This document shows positions 1 through 8,426 of a stretch of 64,000 nucleotides of DNA, piece after piece. Location of the stretch: NCBI GenBank assembly GCA_016716525.1, contig JADJWE010000001.1, forward strand, positions 1,736,001-1,800,000, written 5' to 3'. The stretch is from Candidatus Flexicrinis affinis (GTDB lineage Bacteria; Chloroflexota; Anaerolineae; Aggregatilineales; Phototrophicaceae). The position numbers and the translations under genes are program-made. Each line of letters opens with the position of its first letter. Position 1 is the first letter of the stretch. Below the pieces are notes generated by a model. That model had not been told where the DNA came from. It did not search any database and saw only the letters and a list, made by a program, of their open reading frames with translations.

Positions 1-1
1 C

Positions 2-1078
2 GAATGGATCGTCGCGCGTACCGGCATCCGCGAGCGGCGCATTGCCACCGAGCGCGAGTCGACATCGACACTCGGGCTGAAGGCGGCACAGGTCGCGCTG
101 GAAAAAGCGGATATGCTGCCGATCGAGCTTGACTTGATCATTTGCGCGACATCGACGCCGGAGAACATCTTCCCAAGCGCAGCCAGCCTCATACAGGATT
201 GGCTCGGCGCGTCGAAAGCCGGTGCATTCGACCTGAGCGCGGCGTGCTCCGGCTTCGTTTATGCCGTGCAAATGGCGGCGCAGTCGATTCGCGCCGGCGC
301 GATTTCACGCGCGCTGGTTATCGGCAGCGAGACGATGAGCCGGGTACTGGACTGGCAGGATCGCGGCACGTGCATCCTGTTTGGGGATGGCGCAGGCGCG
401 GTCGTTCTCGAGCGCAGCACCGAGCCGGGCGGGGTGCTATCCGGCGTGCTGCGGTCGGACGGATCGGGTGGCGACCTGCTCGGCATCCCGTCGGTCGGCA
501 GCATCGACGTGTCGCTCGCTCAGATCATGGTGGACGGGCACAGGCCCTACAAGATGCACATGTCCGGCGGCGAGGTCTTCAAGTTCGCCACGCGCGTCAT
601 CGGCGACAGCATCCGTCAGGCATGCACCGATGCCGGAATCACCCTCGAGGATCTCTCACTAATTGTGCCGCATCAGGCCAACTTGCGGATCCTCGAAGCA
701 GCGGCGCGCGCGCTCGGCGTCGATAAGTCGCTGTTCATGTGCAACCTTGATCGCTACGGTAACACATCCGCCGCAAGCATTCCCATTGCTCTGGCCGAAG
801 CTGCCGGGCAAGGTCGTATTAAGCCGGGCGACTACGTAGCGATGGTCGGTTTCGGTGGGGGTCTCACATGGGCGGCGATGGTCGTCCAGTGGACCGAGCG
901 CCAAGCCGGAACCCGCTTCGGCGCGCCGCGCCGGCAGTTCAGCTACACGCTGTCGTCCGCACGCTCGACCGCCCGCCGGATCGGCAAGCGCTATTCGGAG
1001 ATCCTCAACCGCATTCGGCCCGAGCGCGGACGCATGGAACGCCTTCGCCGCCGCATCGAAAAAACCGAGCTTGAGTAG
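2..1078 (+). CDS. fabH: 3-oxoacyl-ACP synthase III (FabH), 5' truncated by the window edge
   Basis: Beta-ketoacyl-ACP synthase III condenses an acyl-CoA primer with malonyl-ACP to start fatty-acid synthesis in the cytoplasm. The frame is open from base 2, so the true start lies upstream; the first ATG at 113 is internal. The thiolase-fold triad is visible: Cys in AACSGF, His in VPHQAN and Asn in GNTSAAS. The usual C-terminal glycine-rich segment (GFGGGLTW) is present. Beyond it the protein continues for about 60 residues, very rich in Arg, which ordinary FabH lacks. The family is clear. Whether it serves primary fatty-acid synthesis or a specialised acyl substrate cannot be told, because its operon neighbours lie outside the window. 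Confidence 0.93.
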   Translation, partial: EWIVARTGIRERRIATERESTSTLGLKAAQVALEKADMLPIELDLIICATSTPENIFPSAASLIQDWLGASKAGAFDLSAACSGFVYAVQMAAQSIRAGAISRALVIGSETMSRVLDWQDRGTCILFGDGAGAVVLERSTEPGGVLSGVLRSDGSGGDLLGIPSVGSIDVSLAQIMVDGHRPYKMHMSGGEVFKFATRVIGDSIRQACTDAGITLEDLSLIVPHQANLRILEAAARALGVDKSLFMCNLDRYGNTSAASIPIALAEAAGQGRIKPGDYVAMVGFGGGLTWAAMVVQWTERQAGTRFGAPRRQFSYTLSSARSTARRIGKRYSEILNRIRPERGRMERLRRRIEKTELE

Positions 1079-1186
1079 GTAACTGGCAGCGCGTTTCAGC
1101 GCTCGGTGTTATCTTCACTCGCTCAACATCCTCTATCCACACCAAGCAGGCCCCTTGCGACTGTTTCGCGTCGAGAGGACGCTGAC

Positions 1187-2209
1187 ATGATCAAACTCAT
1201 CCGCCGTGCAATCGTGCGCTCGGCGTTGCCGCGAGTTATTGTCGGGATCGTTTGCGTTTCGGGTGCTCTGTTGGCCACGCAGTCCGTCCGCGCGTTCCGC
1301 ACTGCAACGGCATCAGCTCCGGTCGAAATCACTGCATCGCTGCTCGCTCAAGTGAGCCCGCCGCTTCCTCTGTACAATGTGCGGGCACACGCTCGGAGAG
1401 TCTTCGCGACTGAGATCATGACGGTCGTAGCCAACGGGAGTACGGTCAACCACTATTACGTGCTCATCTTCGATGACGGACTTCTGCTGATGTCCAGCGA
1501 GGATCCGATCGACACTGCACAGCGTACGTGGAGCGGAAGTCTCGTTCCTATGGAGCCTGTCGAGCTGTCCGATGTCTATGCACCGGTTCTGCGCGGCAAT
1601 CCGGAATTCGAAACGCGGTTCCCGCGCGCGATCCTGCGCGCAGGAGGACTGGCAAGCGAGAACTTCGATACGCTTGGTGTAGTCGGGCTAATTTTCGGAG
1701 TCTACGGCTTGGTTCTGATCCTGATCAGTACGTGGCGCGCCAGTCAGTTCAAGCTGCATCCGTACTATCGCGCGCTCAAGCGGTTCGGAAGCGATGCCGA
1801 GGTATTGACACTGCTGGAACAGGTTGAGGCGGAACTTCCCTCGGGAAAACGCGCAGGACGACTCACCGTGACGGACAATTGGGTCGTACTTGCGGATTCG
1901 GTGTTTGGCCTCATGCGCAAAGACGACATTGTGTGGATCTACGAAGCACGGGAACGCGGGATTGTCTACGCCACGACGGTGGGTCGTGTCCAGGTCATCG
2001 CTGTCGACCGCCTCGGCGGGAAACTCACGGCCAAGGGCTCCAAGTCACTGATGTTCGAAGATATGAGCGCACTGCAAGACGCTGCGCCGTGGGCAACCGT
2101 CGGTTTCAGTACGACCAACCGAATGCTTTGGGAGAGTCAGCGCGACACCTTCATCGCCAGAGTCGACGCTCGTCGCGCAGCGCGGTCGCAGACGCCACCG
2201 CAGTCGTGA
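1187..2209 (+). CDS. Hypothetical membrane protein with two predicted transmembrane segments
   Basis: I do not recognise this 340-residue protein. The ATG at 1187 is chosen because GAGAGGA lies about eight bases before it; an in-frame GTG at 1106 has no such site. The N-terminus is basic, then hydrophobic (signal anchor around residues 14-32). A second hydrophobic segment begins with FDTLGVVGLIFGVYG in the middle. The part between them (about 130 residues) would face outside and the C-terminal half (about 150 residues) the cytoplasm. No catalytic motif is evident. It follows fabH by 108 bases and is probably transcribed separately or by read-through. It ends at a hairpin shared with the convergent binding-protein gene. 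Confidence 0.7.
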   Translation: MIKLIRRAIVRSALPRVIVGIVCVSGALLATQSVRAFRTATASAPVEITASLLAQVSPPLPLYNVRAHARRVFATEIMTVVANGSTVNHYYVLIFDDGLLLMSSEDPIDTAQRTWSGSLVPMEPVELSDVYAPVLRGNPEFETRFPRAILRAGGLASENFDTLGVVGLIFGVYGLVLILISTWRASQFKLHPYYRALKRFGSDAEVLTLLEQVEAELPSGKRAGRLTVTDNWVVLADSVFGLMRKDDIVWIYEARERGIVYATTVGRVQVIAVDRLGGKLTAKGSKSLMFEDMSALQDAAPWATVGFSTTNRMLWESQRDTFIARVDARRAARSQTPPQS

Positions 2210-2219
2210 GGGAACGAAA

Positions 2220-2247
2220 CAGGGCGCCCCGCAAACGGAGCGCCCTG
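2220..2247. terminator. Probable bidirectional terminator between convergent genes
   Basis: CAGGGCGC and GCGCCCTG form a perfect 8-bp stem around a 12-base loop. It sits between the stop at 2209 and the stop of the minus-strand binding-protein gene at 2275. Only short T-runs flank it, so efficiency is uncertain. Confidence 0.6.
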
Positions 2248-2274
2248 CTTGTCGATGCTGCGACCGCGGTCGAA

Positions 2275-3645
2275 CTAGAACGAAGACGCAGCTTCCAGCT
2301 CGGCGTTAGCGAATTCGTTCAGCTCGTCGAGGATCTCTTGTACCGGCCGTGTGTCGCTACCGGTGAAGATCAACGGCATCACGCGCGCGGTTTCTTCACG
2401 GACCGGATCGTAACCCGGAACGGGCGGCTCGGCCTTGGTGTACGGCAGCAGGTCGAATGCAGCCTTGTAGGCCGGATACGACTCGATGTACTCCGCCAAT
2501 GCCTCTGCGCTGCTGGCGCGCACCGGGAAGTAGTTGCTCGCCAAGCCCCACTCGGCCTGAACTTCGGCAGTGGTGTAGTACTTGACGAACAGCCACGCAG
2601 CCAATTCAGCCTCCGGCGTCGTACGCGGGATGCTCACGCTGGCACCGTAGATGTTCTGCACCGGGTTCTCGGTCGTGTGCGGGATGGCCGCGAGGCTAAA
2701 CGTGTGTCCAGCGCCTTCGCTGACGGCGGTCTCGTAGAACGGCAGACCCGAGCTGCTGCCGACCGTGAACATCGTCACACCGTTACCGAAGTTCGTCTGG
2801 TCTTCGAAGCGCTCGAAGATTTCACCCGCGCAGCCCTTGTCGTACAGTCCCTTGAGGAACGTCATCGCCTCGACGGCCTCAGGGCTGTTCAGCGTGTATT
2901 GATTGGCCTCAAGGTCGAAGATGTCGCCACCGCGCGCGAACGTCCAACTCGCGAAGCGCGAGCCGTCGTAGCTGAGCTGATAGCCGATGGCCCCTGTATC
3001 GCTGGTCGCGCCGCTGAACGGATTCGCGGTTGCGGCGCAGGCGGCTTCTTCAAACTGCTCAGGGGTGGTCGGCGGGCCGTCGAAGCTGATCGCGCCGGCA
3101 GCGCGCAGCTCAGCAAGCCAGTCGATGTTGTAGTACATCACTTCCATCGAACGATTGGGCGGGAAGCCGAGGCGCACGCCGTCGTACTGCGGGAAGACGT
3201 CACCCTCATAGAAACCGGGGAAGAAGTCAGCGACCTCTTCCTCCGATAGACCCCACATCTCGCTGTCGATCAGACCGTTGATGTCGACCAAGCCATCAAG
3301 CAGGTAGTAAACGGCCGACTGATTGGCGTAGGCGACGACGAGGTTGGGAAGCGCCTCACCGGTAGAAAGGCTAACGGTCATACGGTTGTAGATGTCGTCG
3401 TAGCTGCCCTGATTGATCGCTTCAACCGTGATGCCCCACTCATTGCTCGCGTTGAAATCGGCGACGATCTTCGCCAGTTCCTCTTCACGAGCACCGCTGT
3501 GCTGATGCCAGAAAACGACAGTTTGGCCGGACGGGTCGACGCTTTCCCAGTCCATTGCCATCATGTCATCCTGCGCGCCTACCGGGAACACGAAGCCCGC
3601 CAGCAGCAGCGCGAAAACAAGCACCTTACCGAGTCTGCTAACCAT
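2275..3645 (-). CDS. Sugar ABC transporter, extracellular substrate-binding protein
   Basis: This is a 456-residue secreted solute-binding protein of the family that includes MalE and UgpB. It captures a sugar or sugar derivative outside the cell and delivers it to the membrane permeases. An N-terminal signal peptide (basic start, hydrophobic core, cleavage after VGAQ near residue 25) precedes a binding-protein fold opening with VVFWHQHSG. The start has a strong AGGAGG site. It lies downstream of two permease genes in the same direction. A 106-base gap with a hairpin and a TATAAT box separates it from them, so it may have its own promoter. The substrate is not predictable from sequence alone. 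Confidence 0.9.
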   Translation of the reverse strand: MVSRLGKVLVFALLLAGFVFPVGAQDDMMAMDWESVDPSGQTVVFWHQHSGAREEELAKIVADFNASNEWGITVEAINQGSYDDIYNRMTVSLSTGEALPNLVVAYANQSAVYYLLDGLVDINGLIDSEMWGLSEEEVADFFPGFYEGDVFPQYDGVRLGFPPNRSMEVMYYNIDWLAELRAAGAISFDGPPTTPEQFEEAACAATANPFSGATSDTGAIGYQLSYDGSRFASWTFARGGDIFDLEANQYTLNSPEAVEAMTFLKGLYDKGCAGEIFERFEDQTNFGNGVTMFTVGSSSGLPFYETAVSEGAGHTFSLAAIPHTTENPVQNIYGASVSIPRTTPEAELAAWLFVKYYTTAEVQAEWGLASNYFPVRASSAEALAEYIESYPAYKAAFDLLPYTKAEPPVPGYDPVREETARVMPLIFTGSDTRPVQEILDELNEFANAELEAASSF

Positions 3646-3681
3646 GCTGATTTGTCTCCTCCTGATCAGCGTTCCTACACA

Positions 3682-3704
3682 GCCCCGCAGGCGATCTGCA
3701 GGGC
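3682..3704 (-). other. Intergenic stem-loop between permease and binding-protein genes
   Basis: On the minus strand GCCCTGCAG and CTGCGGGGC pair over 9 bp (one G-U) around a 5-base loop. No T-run follows, so it looks more like an mRNA stability or processing hairpin than a terminator. Confidence 0.5.
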
Positions 3705-3711
3705 GGGTTCC

Positions 3712-3717
3712 ATTATA
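3712..3717 (-). promoter_or_regulatory. Possible -10 box for the binding-protein gene
   Basis: A perfect TATAAT lies on the minus strand about 65 bases before the binding-protein start codon. No convincing -35 box is seen 16-18 bp upstream. It could give extra expression of the binding protein relative to the permeases. Confidence 0.35.
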
Positions 3718-3751
3718 CGGCGGTGCCTTTTCCGCACCTCCGCAGAACCTC

Positions 3752-4693
3752 CTAGCCTTTCAGCCCCGTCGTCGCGATACCTTCCGTAAACGTCTTTTGC
3801 GTTAGGAAGTAAAGCACGAGGATGGGGGCAATCGTGATCAGCGCGCCGGCCATCAAGAGCTGCGTTCGCGTACCAGCTTCGTCGCTGAAGTTGTACAGCC
3901 CGACCGTGATCGGCCGCAGGCGGTCGCTGTTGGTGACGATCAAGGGCCACAAGAACGAATTCCAGCTCGCAATGAACGTCAGCAGCGTGACCGTCATGAT
4001 CGGCGCGCGGCTGATCGGCAGCACGATCTGGATCAAAAACCGGAAATGCCCCGCCCCATCGATGCGCGCGGCGTCCCACAGCTCGTTCGGAATGCCGACA
4101 AAGAACTGACGCAGCAGGAAGATACTGAACGCGCTGCCCATAAACGGGATCGTCAGGGCCGCATAGGTATCAATCCAACTGTTATCGTAGGACCATGAGA
4201 AGATACCCGCGTCGGTCCCAATCGCCGGCAGGGGAAAAATCCGGCCCGCAACCATCAAGTAGTTCGGAATTAGCGTCACCGACTCCGGAATCATCAACGT
4301 GATCAGCAGCAGCGTAAACACGACGTTGCGGCCGCGGAACTTGATTCGCCCGAATGCATACGCCGACAGGATCGACACCACGAGCAAGCCGGCGATCGTA
4401 ATCCCTACGATGATGCACGAATTGAGGAAATAGCGGCTGAACTGCGCCTCTTCCCAAGCTTCGATGTAATTGTAGAACTGCGGCGACTCAGGCAGCAAGC
4501 GACGCACCTGAGTCTCGCCCAACGTCATCAGCGAGTTCGAGATCATCCACAAGAACGGAAACATCGCGACCAACGCGAAGATACTGATGCCCACGTAAAG
4601 CAGCACGTCGCCGACAGACACGCCAAGTTCCCGCAGCGGATTCCGCTGTGACGGGGGCGGTAACGCGGTGCGAGGCAGAGGTGCATCAACCAT
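3752..4693 (-). CDS. Sugar ABC transporter permease, MalG type
   Basis: This 313-residue inner-membrane permease is one half of the channel of a carbohydrate ABC importer. It shows about six transmembrane helices. The EAA coupling loop (ELWDAARIDGAG...ILP-like, around residues 204-226) contacts the ATPase. The N-terminal 25 residues are Pro-rich and cytoplasmic. It overlaps the preceding permease gene by 8 bases, so the two are translationally coupled. The binding-protein gene follows. No ATPase gene is nearby, so a shared MsmX/MalK-type ATPase encoded elsewhere is expected. Confidence 0.93.
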   Translation of the reverse strand: MVDAPLPRTALPPPSQRNPLRELGVSVGDVLLYVGISIFALVAMFPFLWMISNSLMTLGETQVRRLLPESPQFYNYIEAWEEAQFSRYFLNSCIIVGITIAGLLVVSILSAYAFGRIKFRGRNVVFTLLLITLMIPESVTLIPNYLMVAGRIFPLPAIGTDAGIFSWSYDNSWIDTYAALTIPFMGSAFSIFLLRQFFVGIPNELWDAARIDGAGHFRFLIQIVLPISRAPIMTVTLLTFIASWNSFLWPLIVTNSDRLRPITVGLYNFSDEAGTRTQLLMAGALITIAPILVLYFLTQKTFTEGIATTGLKG

Positions 4694-5939
4694 AGAACAC
4701 CCGCTTCTCCAGCAAGCTCCGTTGAATCTGCGTCATCGCCAGCACGAGCAGCATGAGCACAATCGCTTGAGCCGTGGCTTCCGCCCATCGATTCTGCGCT
4801 CGGAACGTGTCAAAGATCACGAGCGCTGACGTGTCAAGCGTACCGGCGTTGGTCGGTGTTCGCATCACGAACAACGTGTTGAACGCCGTAAACGTGCCGA
4901 TAAAACCGAGCACAGATAGGTAGAACGTTACCGGCGACAGCAGCGGCAGTGTGATGTGCCGAAAGATGTTCCAGTCGGTCGCGCCGTCGACGCGCGCCGC
5001 TTCGTACAGGTCGCCGGGAATGTTGCCCAAGCCGGCCATAAAGATGACCGCGTTGTAGCCGGTATAGGTCCAGATGCCGAGGATAATAACGACCACCAGC
5101 GCCATGCTGGGACCGGCAATGAACCCCTCCAGGTTCCACCCGAATGCGACGTTCAGGAATGGCCGCGGTTCTGCTAACCATCGCTGTACGTCGCCGCCAA
5201 ACAACTGCACGAGCTGGTTCATCGGCGAAGTGTCGCGTCCGCTGAATACGGTACCGAAGACAACCGCCGCCGCTACGGTAGGCGTCACGTATGGAAGGAA
5301 GAAGATGGTCCTGAAGAACGCCTTCGCCTTAACACGGTGGTAGAGCACGTAAGCCAGGACCAAGCCGAGCGCAAGCTGCAGAGGAATGCTGCCGAATGCG
5401 TAGTAGATCGTGATCTGCAAGCCCTTCAGGAAGGCTTGGTCGCGCGGGCGCAGCGCGCCGGTCATGGTGTTGTAGCCTTCGCTGATGAGCGTAATGCCCA
5501 CGGCCATCACCAACAGCCCGGCAACGATTCGCAGCACGGCGTAGACGTTCTCGTGCCGCTTCGAGAACAGGCGAGTCCACACGATGTACGCGACGAACAG
5601 TCCGACAAGTCCGAGGGCAAAGAGTGCCGCCCCGCCCCAATCGCCAAGCACAGCCGATTCGTAGTTGCTCAGGCAGCTTCGGACTAACGCAATAAAGTCA
5701 ACCGGCTCGGAATCACACAAGATCGCACCCTGCCGGATGCGCCATGTGTGGATGCTCATGTACGCGGCGTAGCCGATGGGGAAGATGCCGAATATGAAGA
5801 TCAAGATCACCGAAGGAGCGACGAACAACCACCCGGTGATGTTTTCGGTGGTCCGCTGATGCTTCAGGAACGAAAGCCACCGCCTCGAGTGTGCCGAAGA
5901 AGAGGCGCTGGTCGCTGCATGTTGCTCAGTGACGGTCAC
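4686..5939 (-). CDS. Sugar ABC transporter permease, MalF type, with an extra membrane insertion
   Basis: This 417-residue permease partners the MalG-type subunit. The EAA loop (LYEAARVDGATDW, around residues 310-332) is intact. Between the first helix and the core it carries an insertion of about 100 residues containing two further hydrophobic stretches (near LFALGLVGLFVAYIVW and VLRIVAGLLVMAVGI). This gives about eight helices, whereas most family members have six. The start is a GTG at 5939 with only a weak ribosome site. It is the first gene of the importer operon. Confidence 0.9.
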   Translation of the reverse strand: MTVTEQHAATSASSSAHSRRWLSFLKHQRTTENITGWLFVAPSVILIFIFGIFPIGYAAYMSIHTWRIRQGAILCDSEPVDFIALVRSCLSNYESAVLGDWGGAALFALGLVGLFVAYIVWTRLFSKRHENVYAVLRIVAGLLVMAVGITLISEGYNTMTGALRPRDQAFLKGLQITIYYAFGSIPLQLALGLVLAYVLYHRVKAKAFFRTIFFLPYVTPTVAAAVVFGTVFSGRDTSPMNQLVQLFGGDVQRWLAEPRPFLNVAFGWNLEGFIAGPSMALVVVIILGIWTYTGYNAVIFMAGLGNIPGDLYEAARVDGATDWNIFRHITLPLLSPVTFYLSVLGFIGTFTAFNTLFVMRTPTNAGTLDTSALVIFDTFRAQNRWAEATAQAIVLMLLVLAMTQIQRSLLEKRVFYG

Positions 5940-6042
5940 AAGCTGATCCCAGTGTCTTCGACCCGGCGGACAGATTGGTCCCGACTCTATCGGACCGTCG
6001 TTATGCGCGGGTCATCACGATGTTAAGCACTGTTTAAGGCGC

Positions 6043-7011
6043 TCAGCGATTGTACACATGCACAAGGAAGTCCAGCAAATCTTTGTTGAAAGCCTCGCTC
6101 TGTTCCTCCATCGGGATGTGGCCGGTCTCAGGATAGGTTATCAGTTCAGCGTCGGCGAGCACGTCGGCGAGGGATTCGCCGACGGTGAGCGGCACCCACG
6201 TGTCGTCCTCGCCCCAGATGAGAAGGATCGGCATTTCGAGATTCGCCAGTGCCGTGTCGTCGGTTTCCATGTCGGGCATGCCTTGCGTCAGCAGCTTGAG
6301 GAAGGCTGCCTCCCATCCCGGTAGTTCGAACGTCCTGCCGTAGACTTCAACGGCATCCGCCGGAATCTTGTCGGGGTCGTAATAGGTGCTGAAAAGAATA
6401 TCCGCGAACCGTTCAGGCGTGAACACGGCGCGGACGGCCAACTGCGCCAACGGTGACTCCGGATCGATAGCGCTGATGCCGCTAGCCAGCCCGGCCAGCG
6501 GCGAATCTCCGGCCGGTGAACCCATCGCTTCCGCCGCTTGCCGCGTGAAGACCGCGCCCGCCGCGAACACCAGCCCGGCTACGCGTTCAGGATATGCGAT
6601 TCCGACATTGGCAACGACACTGCCTCCGGCGCTGTGTCCCACCAATACGGCGCGATCGATGCCAAGCTCGTCCATCACACTGATCGTGAGGTCGCGGTAG
6701 AAGGCGTCATCCCACGTGATGTCGATGCGCTTATCGGCAAAGCCATACGGCGGGCGATCAAACGCCACAACCCGATAGCCCGCTTCTACCAAGGGGTCCA
6801 TCGTGTAGCGCCATGTCACGACCGACCCTCCAAACCCGTGCAGAAGCAGTACAGCCGGAGAATCCGGATCTCCGCGGTCGATGGCGTATACACGAACGCC
6901 TTCAATCGTGAGGTAGACGCCTCCTTCATCCGGCACTGGCAGCGTTTCCTGCGCCTGAGGCAACAGTGTCATGCTTAACATCAACAGCACGGCCAGCACG
7001 ACTCTTGTCAT
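6043..7011 (-). CDS. Secreted alpha/beta hydrolase
   Basis: This 322-residue alpha/beta-fold hydrolase would cleave an ester, amide or similar bond. The start is the ATG at 7011, whose ATGA overlaps the stop codon of the photolyase gene, so the two are translationally coupled; a longer reading frame runs back into photolyase and is not credible. Residues 1-22 form a signal peptide ending near PQAQ. The oxyanion region LLLHGFGGS, nucleophile elbow GHSAGG, acid WGEDD and final His in TGHIP are all present. The substrate is unknown. Its position at the end of a carotenoid/photolyase operon could hint at a lipid or ester substrate, but that is speculation. Confidence 0.88.
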   Translation of the reverse strand: MTRVVLAVLLMLSMTLLPQAQETLPVPDEGGVYLTIEGVRVYAIDRGDPDSPAVLLLHGFGGSVVTWRYTMDPLVEAGYRVVAFDRPPYGFADKRIDITWDDAFYRDLTISVMDELGIDRAVLVGHSAGGSVVANVGIAYPERVAGLVFAAGAVFTRQAAEAMGSPAGDSPLAGLASGISAIDPESPLAQLAVRAVFTPERFADILFSTYYDPDKIPADAVEVYGRTFELPGWEAAFLKLLTQGMPDMETDDTALANLEMPILLIWGEDDTWVPLTVGESLADVLADAELITYPETGHIPMEEQSEAFNKDLLDFLVHVYNR

Positions 7012-8426
7012 GATTTCGCTCCCTTGAAGGCATTGAGTGCGCGCAACCGCGCGTCCCGATGATCGACCATTGGCGGCGGATAGTCCCGCGGCGATTCCGG
7101 CGCTTCCCACGGTGCGTGTAGGTACTTCGCGGGCACGTCGGCCAGCTCCGGCACCCACCGCCGGATGAACGAACCGTCCGGATCGAATCGCTCGGATTGG
7201 TTGACGGGGTTGAAGATTCGGAAGTACGGCTGCGCGTCAGTGCCTGTGCTGGCAGCCCACTGCCACCCACCGTTGTTTGGCGCGATGTCGCCGTCGAGCA
7301 AGTAGCGCATGAAATGCGCCTCGCCATGGCGCCAATGGATCAGAAGGTCTTTAGTCAAAAAACTGGCAACGATCATGCGCGCGCGGTTGTGCATCCATCC
7401 CGTCGCGCTGAGCTGGCGCATTGCCGCGTCCACGACCGGAAAGCCGGTGCGCCCTTCCGCCCACTCATCGAACTCGTCACCCGCGTCGCGCCACGGCACG
7501 CCATCGTAGGCACTGTTGAAGTTTCGGCGGGTCACGTCAGGAAAGTGCCACAGGATATGCGTGTAGAACTCATGCCAGATGATCTCGTCCATCCACGCTA
7601 CCACCGAGGCGCGTGCTTCGTCGTCGGGCGCCTCGCGATATGCGTCCGCGGCAGCCGCACGAATCTGGCGGGGCGAGGTCATCCCCCAACGAATGTACGG
7701 GGACAGCGACGAAGTTCCGCTGTTCGCGTCGAACGGGTCGGCAAGACGGTTGCGCGTGTCCCGATACGCGAAGATTCTATCATCCAGAAAGGTGGAGAGT
7801 CGGTCAGCCGCTGCGTCTTCACCGGCCGCGGGCAACGGGATGTCGTTGGTCATCCCAAACATGTCGAGTGCCGGCAGCGCGCCGGCATGTTCGTCCGGAA
7901 TCTCTGCCAACTTACCCCTGAGGTCGTATGCGAGGGGTTCGCGATTCGACTTTGGCACACTGCGCCACCGGGTCTTGAACGGCGTATAGACCGTGTACGG
8001 CTTGCCCGACGTGCTCTCGATGTCCCACGGCTCGACCAGCAGGCGGTCTTGCACGAGCGTAAGCGGAATGGGCTCAAGCGCAGATTCGACGCGGGCTTCG
8101 CGGACGCGGGCGTAGGGGGAGTAGTCACGGTTGCCGACGACAGACTCCACATCGAGGGCCCGGGCGAGCCGCGCAATCTCAGCCTCGGGCTGGCCGCTCG
8201 CCACGACGAGTCGTCCTCCCAAGCCTTCCAAGTCCCGCTGGAGCGACCGAAGGCCAGCGAGCATGAACGCCGTGCGCGACGGGCTGGCAAATCGGCCGTT
8301 CAGCAAGCGGTCGTCAAACACATAGGCGAATAGGGGCGCAAGACCGCGCTGCAGTGCCCAATGTACCGCGGCGCTGTCGTGCAGTCTCAAGTCGCGACGC
8401 AGCCAAATCAGCGCGCGTCGACTCAC
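7008..8426 (-). CDS. phr: Deoxyribodipyrimidine photolyase (class I type)
   Basis: This 472-residue flavoprotein repairs UV-made cyclobutane pyrimidine dimers using blue light. It opens with LIWLRRDLRLHD, the start of the antenna-binding Rossmann domain. It contains the FAD-domain signatures GWMHNR and GGWQWAASTGTDAQPYFRIFNP. Length is normal. The start is a GTG at 8426 overlapping the stop of the upstream flavoprotein gene (GTGA), and its own stop overlaps the next start. It is thus locked in one operon with a carotenoid-type desaturase/isomerase and an SRPBCC protein, an association also seen in light-induced carotenoid clusters of other bacteria. A cryptochrome role is possible but less likely. 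Confidence 0.95.
   Translation of the reverse strand: MSRRALIWLRRDLRLHDSAAVHWALQRGLAPLFAYVFDDRLLNGRFASPSRTAFMLAGLRSLQRDLEGLGGRLVVASGQPEAEIARLARALDVESVVGNRDYSPYARVREARVESALEPIPLTLVQDRLLVEPWDIESTSGKPYTVYTPFKTRWRSVPKSNREPLAYDLRGKLAEIPDEHAGALPALDMFGMTNDIPLPAAGEDAAADRLSTFLDDRIFAYRDTRNRLADPFDANSGTSSLSPYIRWGMTSPRQIRAAAADAYREAPDDEARASVVAWMDEIIWHEFYTHILWHFPDVTRRNFNSAYDGVPWRDAGDEFDEWAEGRTGFPVVDAAMRQLSATGWMHNRARMIVASFLTKDLLIHWRHGEAHFMRYLLDGDIAPNNGGWQWAASTGTDAQPYFRIFNPVNQSERFDPDGSFIRRWVPELADVPAKYLHAPWEAPESPRDYPPPMVDHRDARLRALNAFKGAKS

Noticed and set aside
1085..1105. Terminator after fabH (AGCGC/GCGCT)
   Set aside because: A 5-bp stem with a scattered T tail is too weak to call.
1879..3249. Plus-strand open frame bridging the membrane-protein gene and the binding-protein gene
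   Set aside because: Runs through the terminator at 2220 and antisense to a well-defined solute-binding protein.
3721..3740. Second small hairpin (GGTGC/GCACC) after the MalG-type permease gene
   Set aside because: Only 5 bp and no T-run; could arise by chance.
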